Source: Psychrobacillus sp032154225 (GTDB lineage: Bacteria > Bacillota > Bacilli > Bacillales_A > Planococcaceae). Taken from it: a DNA stretch of 64,000 nt. Under the pieces are notes generated by a model. That model was not told where the DNA came from, did no database searches, and saw only the letters and a program-made list of their open reading frames with translations. How positions within the stretch are numbered: position 1 is the stretch's first letter; each line of letters starts with the position of its first letter. This document shows, piece by piece, positions 26,331-35,861 of this stretch. The translations under genes and the position numbers were made by a program. The stretch spans positions 186,001-250,000 of the forward strand of contig NZ_JALDYF010000004.1 in the NCBI RefSeq assembly GCF_032154225.1, read 5' to 3'.

Positions 26331-26786
26331 TTATTGATATTGTATAGTATTGACAATGAAACCGAAGATTATAAGTTAACGATTGAGATAATTGCTGTAT
26401 TACAACTTGTATAAAAGAAATAATTTTTTGGGATATAAATAATTTTTATGAATATAATTTCAAAGAATAATAACTCAACTTTTGAGTTGAAAAATACCTA
26501 GAGTTACTTAAACTCAATTCCTTGGGCAATACACTTGTTCCCAATATTAACTAAGATGAAAAAATCGTTTACATATACACCGGAAACCATATCTGTACCA
26601 CTAAATTGTCCAATATTTTATACAAATACTTTTATAATATGTATACTTTCATGTCACTGTCCAATAAATTTTGCAATGATAATATACACGGCACCTCCCC
26701 AATTCCGATTGTATAACAACTGTTATTATCGTAAACTATCTTAATATTGGTTTTTTCTTACATGCCTATTATTGGAGGTTTTCATA
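26331..26786. other. Intergenic region between the ger operon and the M24 peptidase gene
   Basis: This AT-rich stretch holds the divergent promoters of both units. I see short inverted repeats around 26475-26520 (ACTCAA/TTGAGT units) and no supported gene. A sigma-G promoter is expected for the ger operon but was not confidently placed. Confidence 0.4.
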
Positions 26787-27889
26787 TTGAGCAATTTATT
26801 CGATGTTAGACGTACTATTTTGAAACATTATCTCGTCGAACAAGCAATTGATGCGGTGATGATTACAGATCCATCAGATGTTTTTTATTACACAGGTTTT
26901 AATTCGAATCCTCATGAACTGTTCATGTCATTGATTATTAACACGCAGAACAATATGTCTTCTTTATTCGTTCCTGCATTAGATAAAGACGTTGCTATAC
27001 AAGCAGCCGATATCGAGCATATTATTCCTATATCGGATGAACAGAACCCGTTTGATGTTGTAAGTAATACAATTGGTGCCTTTCAAGGAATTATGGGTAT
27101 TGAAGGAAAAGCGTTAAGCTATTTCCGTTATCAAAGCCTTCTGAAAGTATTTCCTAGCATCCAAGTTGTCGATGTACAACCTTTTATCATTAAACAGCGC
27201 ATGAAAAAATCAATAGAAGAAATAAGCTATTTGAAGAAAGCACTTGAGATTATTGAGAAAGTACTCGAAGAAGGTATTAAAAAAGTAGTTGTCGGTATGA
27301 CAGAAGCGGAATTAACTGCTGAACTGGAGTTTTAATGCGTAAATTTGGAGCGGATGGTCCCTCCTTCTCTACAATTGTGTTATCGGGCGAAAAAGCAGCA
27401 TTTCCTCACGGTTCACCTGGTGAGCGAAAACTGCAAATAGGCGATTATCTTTTAATTGATTTCGGTGTTATGAAAGACGGCTATTCCTCCGATATTACAC
27501 GAACATTCATTATCGGCGAGGCTTCTGAGGAGCAGAAGAAAATATACGGTATTGTTCTCGAGTCCAATCAAGCAGGGATTCAAGCAGTACAAGCTGGCGT
27601 CGCGCTAAAAACGTTCGACCTAGCAGCAAGAAATATCATTATCGAAAAAGGTTATGGGCAATATTTCAATAATCGAGTTGGCCATGGTTTAGGAATGGAA
27701 CTCCACGAAGAACCTTCCATTCACCAAAATAATGAAGGCATAGCGGAAACTGGACTTGTCTTCACGATTGAACCAGGGATTTACATTCCGGATGTTGGTG
27801 GTGTGCGCATCGAGGATACTGTCTACATCAATGAAGATAGAAAAGTGGAAGTATTGTCTTCCTTCCCAAGAGAAATGCAAATTCTATAA
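26787..27889 (+). pseudogene. M24 family Xaa-Pro peptidase split by a 1-nt frameshift
   Basis: The TTG at 26787, with TTGGAGG 8 nt upstream, starts an N-terminal domain (creatinase-like) ending ELTAELEF at a TAA. The second frame starts within that stop (TAATG at 27333-27337) and carries the complete catalytic domain: metal ligands in LLIDFGVMKDGYSSDITRTF, VGHGLGMELHEEP, TIEPGIYIP and GGVRIEDT. Restoring one T in the GAGTTTTAATG run joins the halves as FLMRKFGADGPSFSTI, the normal family sequence. Either the gene is broken, the base is a sequencing error, or the halves are made separately by stop-start coupling. Confidence 0.85.
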
Positions 27890-27897
27890 TTAAAAAA

Positions 27898-27943
27898 CTG
27901 CCGATCGCTTCAACGTTTAGTCGAAGTGACTCGGCGTTTTTTT
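27898..27943. terminator. Bidirectional rho-independent terminator
   Basis: Stem GCCGA...TCGGC (27900-27935) with an extended GCTTC/GAAGT interior and T8 on the + side; the minus side is TTTTTT. It lies between convergent genes. Confidence 0.85.
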
Positions 27944-28827
27944 TATACTTTGTACCATTTCGGTATGAGAATATGAAAATCTTCAAACTGATCCAAAGTA
28001 AATTGGGTATATTTTTGAAACTTCCCCTGTTGTTTAATGCCACCTTCATGTCCCCATACTTCTGCTGAAACGATATGAATAGCTACATACAAACGATGTA
28101 ATTCCCAAAAAGAATCCAATATAGTCTGATTGTCATGATAACCATCCAAAACTCCACAGGAATATTCTCTACTTACAGACACATTAAAGTATTCCATTTT
28201 GTAAAATTCGTTCACTGGATCAGCATAAGTTATTTTTTGCAAATCGATAAGTCCTGTAAATTGATTTTCATGTATTAAAATATTACCAGGGTGAAAATCA
28301 TAATGCTGCGCGCGGCAGGGTCGATCTTTTAATAAATGCAGCTGGCTTTCTATGAATGGTAGCACAGTTAAATAGCGCTCATTTTCATTCGCTATTTTTT
28401 CAAAACGTGGGGTTAGTTTCTGTACTCGGCTTGTCCAAAGCTGCTCCCAACTAGGATGATCATTCGGTGCAGGAATACTATGTAAGTTTTTAAACGTCTT
28501 GCCCACTTGTTGCCCAATTTTGTATTGATCTGCTGGACTGGCGTTTAATAATGCTACATTTCCATTTTCTCCAATTATATAATCTAAAATCATATATGCT
28601 TTTCCGTCATGTATTCCAACATCGTGTACAAACGGAATATGCTTGTCCTTTGCATGAGCAGAATTTATTAGCTTTTCTTGTTGTTCTAATTGAGCTATAT
28701 CTTTATCTGGAGAAATGCGTAATAAATACGTATTATCAATACACCATTTTTCTTCATTTGAGTAGCCTTCCTCAATTAATTCATACGATAAACAGTTTTG
28801 TAAAAAAGGGATTTGGAGAAGTTCCAT
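27943..28827 (-). CDS. APH-type phosphotransferase
   Basis: A 294-residue kinase-like protein from ATG 28827, chosen because AAAGGAGC lies 7 nt upstream; an in-frame ATG farther out lacks this signal. Motifs: NTYLLRISPDKD (ATP-binding strand), catalytic loop QHYDFHPGNILI (about residues 193-204) and FTGLIDLQKITYADPVNEFY (metal-binding Asp). The catalytic Asp and Asn are present. Members phosphorylate aminoglycosides, homoserine-like or other small molecules; a specific substrate is not evident. Confidence 0.85.
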   Translation of the reverse strand: MELLQIPFLQNCLSYELIEEGYSNEEKWCIDNTYLLRISPDKDIAQLEQQEKLINSAHAKDKHIPFVHDVGIHDGKAYMILDYIIGENGNVALLNASPADQYKIGQQVGKTFKNLHSIPAPNDHPSWEQLWTSRVQKLTPRFEKIANENERYLTVLPFIESQLHLLKDRPCRAQHYDFHPGNILIHENQFTGLIDLQKITYADPVNEFYKMEYFNVSVSREYSCGVLDGYHDNQTILDSFWELHRLYVAIHIVSAEVWGHEGGIKQQGKFQKYTQFTLDQFEDFHILIPKWYKV

Positions 28828-28885
28828 ATGTATGCTCCTTTCAAGTAAAAAATGGATCTGCAAGAATAGCAGATCCGCCGTATTG

Positions 28886-29269
28886 TTAGCCTTTTGTTGG
28901 TGCAGTTTGTAAATTCATCAGTATATTGATTGCAAATAAAATAACACTGATAACTACTAAAGTTGCTCCGATCGAAACGGCGATTGCCAGTTGTCCTGCT
29001 CCAGTTAATATAAGTGCTGCGAGTCCAATCATCATTACCGGCAACCCGATATTACCAGTCCAAAAATGCCATTTTGCGAGTCCATGTCTTCCTGTCCTCG
29101 GGAAAATATGATAGATGATACCAGATAATGCAAATGAAGCCCAACCAAGTAAATTGATATGCACATGAACGCCTTTTAATGCATAATCATGTGCCATAGA
29201 CATATACATCCCTAAAAGTACTCCAATAGCAAAATACACAACGGAAATTTTTATTAATTTGATGCCCAC
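28886..29269 (-). CDS. Four-helix haem-copper-oxidase-like membrane protein
   Basis: A 127-residue protein with four predicted helices. The pattern MSMAHDYALKGVHVHINLLGWASFALSGIIYHIFPR with conserved His residues, then KWHFWTGNIGLPVMMIG, matches short subunit I-like proteins related to NorB/cytochrome oxidase that lack most of the enzyme. Haem binding is suggested by the His spacing but is not proven. It stands alone on the minus strand. Confidence 0.7.
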   Translation of the reverse strand: MGIKLIKISVVYFAIGVLLGMYMSMAHDYALKGVHVHINLLGWASFALSGIIYHIFPRTGRHGLAKWHFWTGNIGLPVMMIGLAALILTGAGQLAIAVSIGATLVVISVILFAINILMNLQTAPTKG

Positions 29270-29352
29270 TCTTTTCCCCCCCTCTCTAATAGGTCTTATA
29301 CATTCTATTTCTAAGAAGAAGAGAGTATGATTATTCAGTTAGAATTGGGATC

Positions 29353-29835
29353 TTAAAAGCGCTCATCTAATTTGTCCGCATAAAAAGTAATGGCCTTTTG
29401 ATAACTCAAAATTTCTTCATCGGTAGTCGTTTCTGCAATACACTTAAGTAATAATTCCATCGCACGATTATGCTCATTTAAATTATAAAGTGTCATGGAA
29501 TAAAACACTTGGATTGCTTTATTCGTAGGAAACAAGTCCATACCTTTTAAAAAGACCGTTTGGGATTTTTCATAATCCCCTAGCGTTCTGTACGTGCTTC
29601 CTAATCCTAGTAAAGCTCCTTCTAAATCGGATTCCGTTAGTCCTAAGTCGATGGCATTTTCATAATAAGGTGCAGCTTTTGACTCCTCTCCTAGCACATC
29701 ATAACTCCATGCACATTGGTAATTAACATAAGCATTACCCGGCAATTCTTCTGCCAATTTTATTAGTACTTCATTTGATTCCTTTAACCTTCCATCTTGT
29801 CGCAAAAAAAGTGCGTGGTCCAATTCTGGATTCAT
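29353..29835 (-). CDS. TPR repeat protein
   Basis: A 160-residue protein starting at ATG 29835 with AAAGGAC 7 nt upstream. It contains about four tetratricopeptide-like helix pairs, such as AYVNYQCAWSYDVLGEESKAAPYYENAIDLG and GALLGLGSTYRTLGDYEKSQTVFLKGMDLFP. These mediate protein-protein contacts; the partner is unknown. It is similar to the short TPR proteins of Bacilli linked with DUF4375-type or YrrB-like families, but no firm assignment is possible. Confidence 0.85.
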   Translation of the reverse strand: MNPELDHALFLRQDGRLKESNEVLIKLAEELPGNAYVNYQCAWSYDVLGEESKAAPYYENAIDLGLTESDLEGALLGLGSTYRTLGDYEKSQTVFLKGMDLFPTNKAIQVFYSMTLYNLNEHNRAMELLLKCIAETTTDEEILSYQKAITFYADKLDERF

Positions 29836-29922
29836 TTGTAATGTCCTTTCTTTAATTAAAGGTATTTTAGTGTACAATGTCACATGAAACGGAATATGAA
29901 GAAAAAACGGGTAACTAAATAT

Positions 29923-30441
29923 TTACCAGTTCATCCGCTTACAAAGATTAGTAATATGAGTAAGATGATGCTTTCCATGCCAAACGTATAAACCAATATT
30001 TTCAACAATCCATACTTCACCAGTATCGGGATGTATAAACGTTTTTTTAAGATTGCTAGCATCTAAACTTCGTAACAGCTTCACAAGTCGAATATGCACC
30101 GCTTTTAGTAATGAAAGAGAAATATCAATTGGCAGCTCAGAGTCAGCAAGTTCCGCCCAGTTTGCTTCATCATATGATTTAATGACTGGATTATCTTCCG
30201 TCAACGCTAGTTTAAATCGAATATATGCATTCATATGACTATCGGCAACATGATGAACAACTTGACGAACAGTCCATCCAGCTTCTCGGTACCGTGTATC
30301 TAGCTGCTCGTCATTTAAATTTTCTACAGCAGCAGTTAGTAAAGCTGGGAAATCCTCCAACTCTTTCATCCAAACTTCTATTACTTCATTTGTTATATCA
30401 CCACTAAACTCGAATTTTCCGATAGGGTACTTTACATCCAT
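29923..30441 (-). CDS. YfiT-like DinB/BstA metal-binding protein
   Basis: A 172-residue DinB four-helix-bundle protein. YPIGKFEF at the start, RYREAGWTVRQVVHHVADSHMNAYIRFKLALTEDNPVIKSYDE in the middle, and VWHGKHHLTHI at the end supply the three His ligands (about residues 65, 154 and 158). The family includes YfiT of Bacillus subtilis and bacillithiol-S-transferase homologues, thought to conjugate bacillithiol to electrophiles. It lies 2 nt downstream of the MerR regulator gene on the same strand, so it may share its transcript. Confidence 0.88.
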   Translation of the reverse strand: MDVKYPIGKFEFSGDITNEVIEVWMKELEDFPALLTAAVENLNDEQLDTRYREAGWTVRQVVHHVADSHMNAYIRFKLALTEDNPVIKSYDEANWAELADSELPIDISLSLLKAVHIRLVKLLRSLDASNLKKTFIHPDTGEVWIVENIGLYVWHGKHHLTHITNLCKRMNW

Positions 30442-30443
30442 AC

Positions 30444-31268
30444 TTACTCCTCCACTTCTATCATGATTTGCGTGACATAATTATCATTGCCAGTTACCGA
30501 AATTTCATCAAGCACATATTCCTCATATGCATAACTACCAAGCTTTATATGATGAGTATCGATAAAATCCATCATTTTTTTATATGTTTTCGAAATATTT
30601 TTATCATCACCCTTGTGAAATCCGACGACATATAAGCCTTTTTGTTTTGTATAAAAAGAAATTCCTTTCGCATCTTCCGCTATTTTCGTATACAAATACG
30701 AATAATTGTCATAGTCCTCTCCTAGAAGTTTCTCCTTACTTACAACTGCTCCGATAGGATACCCTAGATCTAATTCATTCGTATATAAATAGTCAATAAA
30801 TGTAGAAATTGATTTTAAAAATTCTCGATCCGAACAATCTAAAATAGAATTACTTAAAAACAATTGTTCTTCCGCTTGCTCAACAAGTGTAATTTGTGAA
30901 AAATCTATCGTTAAAGCATATTCTGTTAAAGTAATTTTCGTATCAATAATTTTTTGTATTTGGTTAAGGGTGTTAATCTTTTTTTCAATTTCTAATGACT
31001 TTCCTTTTAATAGCTCGATTAATTCGACTGGTGTTTTATTTTTCAAAAATAGTTTAATTTCTTTTAAAGGCATATCTACCTCTTTTAATAATTCAATCAC
31101 GTTAAAAACATCGAACTGATGATATGAATAATAGCGATATCCTTTGTCATTTTTTATTTCTGGTGAAAGCAGTCCTATTTCATCATAATGAAACAATGTT
31201 TGCTTTTTTACATTACATAACTTCGCAAATTCTCCCGTTGTAAAGTATTTTCGTAAATTCTCACTCAT
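30444..31268 (-). CDS. MerR family multidrug-responsive regulator (BltR/BmrR-like)
   Basis: A 274-residue activator. The N-terminal MerR DNA-binding domain is FTTGEFAKLCNVKKQTLFHYDEIGLLSPEIKNDKGYRYYSYHQF (about 9-52), followed by a coiled coil (about 75-120) and a GyrI-like effector domain typical of BmrR/BltR. The gene is divergent from an acetyltransferase and a MATE pump, and a promoter with a 19-bp spacer and a central dyad lies between them. In the Blt system of B. subtilis the same layout activates export of cationic drugs or polyamines. Confidence 0.9.
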   Translation of the reverse strand: MSENLRKYFTTGEFAKLCNVKKQTLFHYDEIGLLSPEIKNDKGYRYYSYHQFDVFNVIELLKEVDMPLKEIKLFLKNKTPVELIELLKGKSLEIEKKINTLNQIQKIIDTKITLTEYALTIDFSQITLVEQAEEQLFLSNSILDCSDREFLKSISTFIDYLYTNELDLGYPIGAVVSKEKLLGEDYDNYSYLYTKIAEDAKGISFYTKQKGLYVVGFHKGDDKNISKTYKKMMDFIDTHHIKLGSYAYEEYVLDEISVTGNDNYVTQIMIEVEE

Positions 31269-31283
31269 TTTAAAACTTCCCCC

Positions 31284-31314
31284 TTGACTATATGGTTACC
31301 GTATACTTTAGGAT
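31284..31314 (+). promoter_or_regulatory. MerR-type promoter and operator of the acetyltransferase-MATE operon
   Basis: TTGACT (31284-31289), spacer of 19 bp, TAGGAT (31309-31314). The spacer and its edge carry a near-perfect dyad TATATGGT/ACCGTATA (31289-31305). A 19-bp spacer with a central dyad is the hallmark of promoters untwisted by MerR activators. Confidence 0.8.
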
Positions 31315-31368
31315 ATAAATATACCACATCAGACATGTATTTGTAGGAAAAGAAAGGAATTGATAGTC

Positions 31369-31836
31369 ATGACTATTTCGATTCATGACGTAACACAAGA
31401 AAATGTACAAGAAATTTTAAATTTGAGAGTAGGAGAATCCCAGCAATCATTCATTGAAACGACGGAACAATGTTTGGATGAAGCGAAAGAATGCGAGTTT
31501 TATAAACCAGTTGCCCTATATGCAGATGATAGTCTAGTCGGTTTTGCAATGTATGGCTTTTTCCCAGATGAAAAGGAGAACGGTCGACTTTGGCTAGATC
31601 GATTTTTAATCGATTCCAAGCATCAAGGATTAGGTTATGGTAAAACAATGCTTCAGGCAATGTTACAAAAGCTTGACGACGAATACACTTCGCAAAATAT
31701 TTATTTAAGTATTTTTGAAGATAATAAAGCAGCTATACATTTATACGAAAAATTTGATTTTCAGTTTAATGGAGAACTTGATATTAATAATGAAAAAATA
31801 ATGGTAAAAAAATTCACGAACTTAAACGGACAGTAA
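31369..31836 (+). CDS. BltD-like spermine/spermidine N-acetyltransferase
   Basis: A 155-residue GNAT from ATG 31369 (AAAGGA about 10 nt upstream; the earlier TTG abuts it). It contains SFIETTEQCLDEAKECEFYKPVALY and GRLWLDRFLIDSKHQGLGYGKTMLQA, FQFNGELDINNEKIMVKKF, all close to the B. subtilis BltD polyamine acetyltransferase as I remember it. It would acetylate spermidine or spermine with acetyl-CoA. It is the first gene of the operon under the MerR-type promoter and precedes the MATE gene by 39 nt. Confidence 0.88.
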   Translation: MTISIHDVTQENVQEILNLRVGESQQSFIETTEQCLDEAKECEFYKPVALYADDSLVGFAMYGFFPDEKENGRLWLDRFLIDSKHQGLGYGKTMLQAMLQKLDDEYTSQNIYLSIFEDNKAAIHLYEKFDFQFNGELDINNEKIMVKKFTNLNGQ

Positions 31837-31875
31837 CAATTTATAATTAGACAAGATTGGTTAAAGGTGATACAA

Positions 31876-33249
31876 ATGAACGAAACTTCTTTAAAATTAA
31901 AAAATACCCCAACAACAAAACTATTTCTTTCCTATTTACTCCCATCAGTAGTCGGAATGCTGTTAATGGCTATCAATATATTAGTAGACGGAATTTTCGT
32001 CGGCAATGGTATTGGTGCAGATGCTTTAGCAGGTGTTAATATCGCAGTTCCGATTTTCTCCATATTATTATCCATCTCCCTTTGGATTGGAATGGGTGGT
32101 GCCACGCTATACTCGATTTCTTTAGGACAAAATAATAAGGAAAAAGCGAGATCTATCTTTACACAGTCATTTGCAATTACTATTTTTATCGTTGGTATAC
32201 TTGTTATTTTAGGTTTGTGGAAACAACAGGAAATGGCTTATCTATTTGGGGCGAATGAACAAATTATGCCATATGTTCTCGACTATTTACATGTTATCTT
32301 ATTATTTGGGATTATATTTGTGCTTGAAAATATTTTGAGTATTTTTATTCGAAATGACGGAAATCCTCGGCTTGCTATGGTAGGGCTAATTACTACATCT
32401 GTATTGAATATACTATTCAACTATTTGTTTATATTTGTATTCGATTTTGGTGTTAGTGGAGCAGCTTATGCTACTGGGATATCGGCGGCAATTGGTTTAG
32501 CTGTATTATCGACTCACTTTCTTCGCAAAGAGAGTATACTAAAGTTCACGAAATTAAAATGGGAATTCCTAATTATTAGGGATATATTTAAAGTAGGTCT
32601 TCCAAGTTTTATTATCGAAAGTTCGGCAGCGTTTGTTATTATCGCTTATAATATAACTTTCATGCATTTTATCGGTGAAATTGGTGTAACTGCTTATGCA
32701 GTTGTCAACTACTTACATGCTGTTTTTATTATGTTATTTATCGGTATTGGTGCAGCATTACAGCCAATTGTAAGCTTTCACTATGGAGCGAAATTATATA
32801 GTCGACTTCAGCAATTTTTGAGACTTGGCGTTATTACAGGAATTGTATTTGGAGCAATAATACTGCTTGTCGGTTGGTTATTTGGGAATAATATTATTGC
32901 CTTATTTGGAGTTTCTTCCGCAGAAGTAATTGCGTATACTGAAAAAGGTATTACTCTGTTTTTCATCGGTTATTTATTTATGGGTATTAACTTGGTTTAT
33001 GCAGAATACTATCAAGCGATTGAAAAGATTAAACTTTCTTCTATTATAATTATCGCTAAAAATATTGTTTTGTTTTTACCTCTTTTATGGCTGTTACCAA
33101 CGTATTTCGGTAGTGATTTCATCTGGCTTGCCTTCCCAATTGCTGAAGGTATTACCACAATTGGATTAATCATTGCGAGAAACACATTGCATGCGTTAGA
33201 ACCATTAAAAAACACAAGTTCAAAAATAGTGCCTGTCGTTGAATCATAA
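31876..33249 (+). CDS. MATE family efflux transporter
   Basis: A 457-residue membrane protein from ATG 31876 with AAAGGTG upstream. Twelve helices in two MatE halves are apparent; the motif NDGNPRLAMVGLITTSVLNILFNYLF is characteristic. It should export cationic compounds in exchange for Na+ or H+. It replaces the MFS pump found in the classical bltR-blt-bltD set. Confidence 0.92.
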   Translation: MNETSLKLKNTPTTKLFLSYLLPSVVGMLLMAINILVDGIFVGNGIGADALAGVNIAVPIFSILLSISLWIGMGGATLYSISLGQNNKEKARSIFTQSFAITIFIVGILVILGLWKQQEMAYLFGANEQIMPYVLDYLHVILLFGIIFVLENILSIFIRNDGNPRLAMVGLITTSVLNILFNYLFIFVFDFGVSGAAYATGISAAIGLAVLSTHFLRKESILKFTKLKWEFLIIRDIFKVGLPSFIIESSAAFVIIAYNITFMHFIGEIGVTAYAVVNYLHAVFIMLFIGIGAALQPIVSFHYGAKLYSRLQQFLRLGVITGIVFGAIILLVGWLFGNNIIALFGVSSAEVIAYTEKGITLFFIGYLFMGINLVYAEYYQAIEKIKLSSIIIIAKNIVLFLPLLWLLPTYFGSDFIWLAFPIAEGITTIGLIIARNTLHALEPLKNTSSKIVPVVES

Positions 33250-33250
33250 G

Positions 33251-33290
33251 AAAAAGAGGTAATCCGTTCACAGACGGATTACCTCTTTTT
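33251..33290. terminator. Bidirectional terminator between the MATE gene and trpA
   Basis: Perfect 17-bp stem AAAAAGAGGTAATCCGT with its complement, 6-nt loop, A and T tracts on both sides. Confidence 0.92.
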
Positions 33291-34068
33291 AGATTACTAC
33301 TTTCGTCTTAGACGCTTGAACAAGTGCAGTTATTTTTTCTTGCTTGTTTTGATGAAATGCTTCAACAATTGCACTACCCACAATAATCCCGTCTGCTAAT
33401 GAACCAATTGCCTGAACTTGTTCGGGTGTTGAAATACCAAAGCCAGCTAGTACGGGAATTGGACTAATTTCTTTTAGCTGTTTTAAATGATTTTCTAACA
33501 GATCGGCAAATTCATCTCGTACTCCCGTAATTCCATTTATCGTAACCGCATATAAAAAACCTTCCCCGGAGCCAGCGATTCTTTCGATTCGATCAGGTGG
33601 GCTTGTTAATGAAACTAGCGGAATGAATGCCACATCGGTTTCCAAAAATGCCTTTTTCACAAAATCACTTTCCTCTAATGGTACGTCCGGGACGATTAAG
33701 CCGCTTATTCCACTTGCTACACACTGCTCTGCAAAAGCATCTATTCCATAGCTTAATATTGGGTTTATATAAGACATAATAATAAGCGGAACAGAAACTT
33801 CCTCTTTAATCGTATATAGCTCGCTCAAAATAGTTCGTAATGTTGCACCGTTTTGTAATGCGCGCTCTCCTGCACGTTGAATTGTCGTACCATCTGCTAC
33901 TGGATCAGAAAATGGAATGCCAATTTCAATTGCGGTCACGCCAGCATTTTGGAGAAATAAGATTTGTTTTTTTAAGTCTCCATCTCCCGCCATAATATAT
34001 GGAATGAATGCTTTATCACCTGCTTGTAAGCAGTTTTCTATAGCGGTAGTTAACATCTTTTTAGTCAT
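33289..34068 (-). CDS. trpA: Tryptophan synthase alpha subunit
   Basis: A 259-residue TIM-barrel enzyme starting at ATG 34068 with GGAGGTG upstream, overlapping the trpB stop by 8 nt. Motifs VTAIEIGIPFSDPVADG (catalytic Glu and Asp), GISGLIVPDVPLEE and YAVTINGITGVR are intact. It cleaves indole-3-glycerol phosphate and channels indole to the beta subunit. It is the last gene of the trp operon. Confidence 0.97.
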   Translation of the reverse strand: MTKKMLTTAIENCLQAGDKAFIPYIMAGDGDLKKQILFLQNAGVTAIEIGIPFSDPVADGTTIQRAGERALQNGATLRTILSELYTIKEEVSVPLIIMSYINPILSYGIDAFAEQCVASGISGLIVPDVPLEESDFVKKAFLETDVAFIPLVSLTSPPDRIERIAGSGEGFLYAVTINGITGVRDEFADLLENHLKQLKEISPIPVLAGFGISTPEQVQAIGSLADGIIVGSAIVEAFHQNKQEKITALVQASKTKVVI

Positions 34069-35254
34069 TCTGAACACCTCCAAGTGCGTCTCGAACCGTA
34101 TGCACATCTTTATCTCCACGACCAGATAGACAAATGACGATAATTTCATCGGAGCGCATTTTTTCCGCTAATTTTGTTGCATAATAAACCGCATGTGCAC
34201 TTTCCAAAGCTGGAATAATTCCTTCTGTTTTTGCAAGTATTTGTAAACCTTCAAGGGCTTCCTTATCTGTAACTGAAGTATAGGTTACTCGACCAATGTC
34301 ATGTAAATGACAATGCTCTGGCCCAACCGCTGGATAATCTAAACCAGCTGAAATCGAATGCGCTTCTTGTATAAAGCCGTTGTCATCTTGTAATACATAC
34401 ATATAAGCCCCATGTAACACACCTTCTTTTCCATCAGCAACAGCTGCGGCATGTAATCCCGTTTCAATTCCACTACCAGCAGCTTCTACCCCATACAATG
34501 CAACTAGCTCGTCATCAATAAAAGGATGGAACATACCAATTGCATTACTACCTCCGCCAATACAAGCGACAATTACATCAGGTAAACGTCCTTCTTTTTT
34601 TACTATTTGCTTTCTAGTTTCCACACCAATGACACACTGAAAATCACGGACAATTTTCGGGAAAGGATGTGGCCCAAGTGCAGAACCTAAAATATAATGT
34701 GTATCTTCCACATTTGCTACCCAGTAACGAAGTGCTTCATTGACAGCATCTTTAAGTGTTCCTGAGCCTTGATCGACAGACACGACTTTTGCCCCTAACA
34801 GCTCCATACGAAATACATTCAGTTCCTGTCTTCGAATATCCTCTTTCCCCATGAACACGACGCATTCTAAATCGAATAATGCGCAAACAGTAGCTGTAGC
34901 GACACCGTGCTGACCCGCTCCGGTTTCTGCTACAATTTTCTTTTTCCCCATACGCACAGCAAGAAGCGCTTGCCCAATTGTGTTATTAATTTTATGTGCT
35001 CCTGTATGGTTTAAATCTTCCCGTTTCAAATAAATTTTCGCTCCACCAAACTGATTTGTAAGACGTTCCGCAAAGTAAAGTGGGGTTTCTCGTCCAACAT
35101 AATCTTTCAAGTAATAGCTCACTTCTTCTAAAAAAGCTGGATCTAATATGGCTTCATCATACGCTACTTCCAATTCTATTAGTGCGCTCATCAACGTTTC
35201 TGGAACAAATTGACCACCAAACCGACCATAACGACCTTCTTTTACTTGTACCAT
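34061..35254 (-). CDS. trpB: Tryptophan synthase beta subunit
   Basis: A 397-residue PLP enzyme from ATG 35254 (AAAGGGAGC upstream). The PLP lysine lies in HTGAHKINN, the glycine loop in CIGGGSNAIG, and the catalytic Glu in ETGAGQHG. It condenses indole with serine to tryptophan. It lies 4 nt after trpF. Confidence 0.97.
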   Translation of the reverse strand: MVQVKEGRYGRFGGQFVPETLMSALIELEVAYDEAILDPAFLEEVSYYLKDYVGRETPLYFAERLTNQFGGAKIYLKREDLNHTGAHKINNTIGQALLAVRMGKKKIVAETGAGQHGVATATVCALFDLECVVFMGKEDIRRQELNVFRMELLGAKVVSVDQGSGTLKDAVNEALRYWVANVEDTHYILGSALGPHPFPKIVRDFQCVIGVETRKQIVKKEGRLPDVIVACIGGGSNAIGMFHPFIDDELVALYGVEAAGSGIETGLHAAAVADGKEGVLHGAYMYVLQDDNGFIQEAHSISAGLDYPAVGPEHCHLHDIGRVTYTSVTDKEALEGLQILAKTEGIIPALESAHAVYYATKLAEKMRSDEIIVICLSGRGDKDVHTVRDALGGVQND

Positions 35255-35258
35255 TCGC

Positions 35259-35861
35259 TCATTGCTCCCTTTCTTTGACTGCGTGTATAAATGCACGAAT
35301 CAATTGTTTATCTTTTCTTCCATCTTTCTCTACGCCACTCGAAACGTCTACCATATAGGGGTTAACATGTTCAATTGCCTCGGCAACATTTTCTACATGT
35401 AAGCCCCCTGCTAAAATTACTTTTTCTTTTGCAATATGAAGACGTTCCAAGTGCTGCCAATCGAATGTTATCCCACTACCTGCTTGAGGTGCATCAAATA
35501 ATAAAAACTCCGTATTATACTGTGTTGCCACCTCGACATCTTGTTCGCTTCGAACGGATACAGCTTTAATAGAAGGATAGCCATGGGCCTGAATAGAGCT
35601 TGGTTTTTCATTGCCATGGTATTGAATGAAATCTAATGGTACTTCCCTATATGCTTTTTCCATTTCTTCTTGTGTGGCATTAACAAAAACACCTATTTTT
35701 AAAACTGTATTAGGAATATCCACTGCAAGCTTTTTTGCTTCTTTAATCGTTATTTGCCGCTTGCTTGGAGCAAAAACAAATCCAATCGCATCGGCTCCTG
35801 CCTCAACCGCTGCATTCACATGATCTTTCTCCATCAATCCGCAAATTTTTACTTTAGTCAT
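35259..35861 (-). CDS. trpF: Phosphoribosylanthranilate isomerase
   Basis: A 200-residue TIM-barrel protein. KICGLMEKDHV contains the catalytic Cys and FLLFDAPQAGSGITFDW the catalytic Asp; AGGLHVENVAEAI binds phosphate. It converts N-(5-phosphoribosyl)anthranilate to CdRP. It overlaps trpC by 4 nt. Confidence 0.96.
   Translation of the reverse strand: MTKVKICGLMEKDHVNAAVEAGADAIGFVFAPSKRQITIKEAKKLAVDIPNTVLKIGVFVNATQEEMEKAYREVPLDFIQYHGNEKPSSIQAHGYPSIKAVSVRSEQDVEVATQYNTEFLLFDAPQAGSGITFDWQHLERLHIAKEKVILAGGLHVENVAEAIEHVNPYMVDVSSGVEKDGRKDKQLIRAFIHAVKEREQ

Noticed and set aside
26558..26580. GTTTACATA stretch as a fourth dif-like site
   Set aside because: Only 9 of 11 arm positions match and there is no recognisable core or second arm.
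26540..26760. Possible small gene with GGGAGG then GTG on the minus strand near 26690
   Set aside because: The frame stops after 11 codons and its continuation in other frames resembles nothing recognisable.
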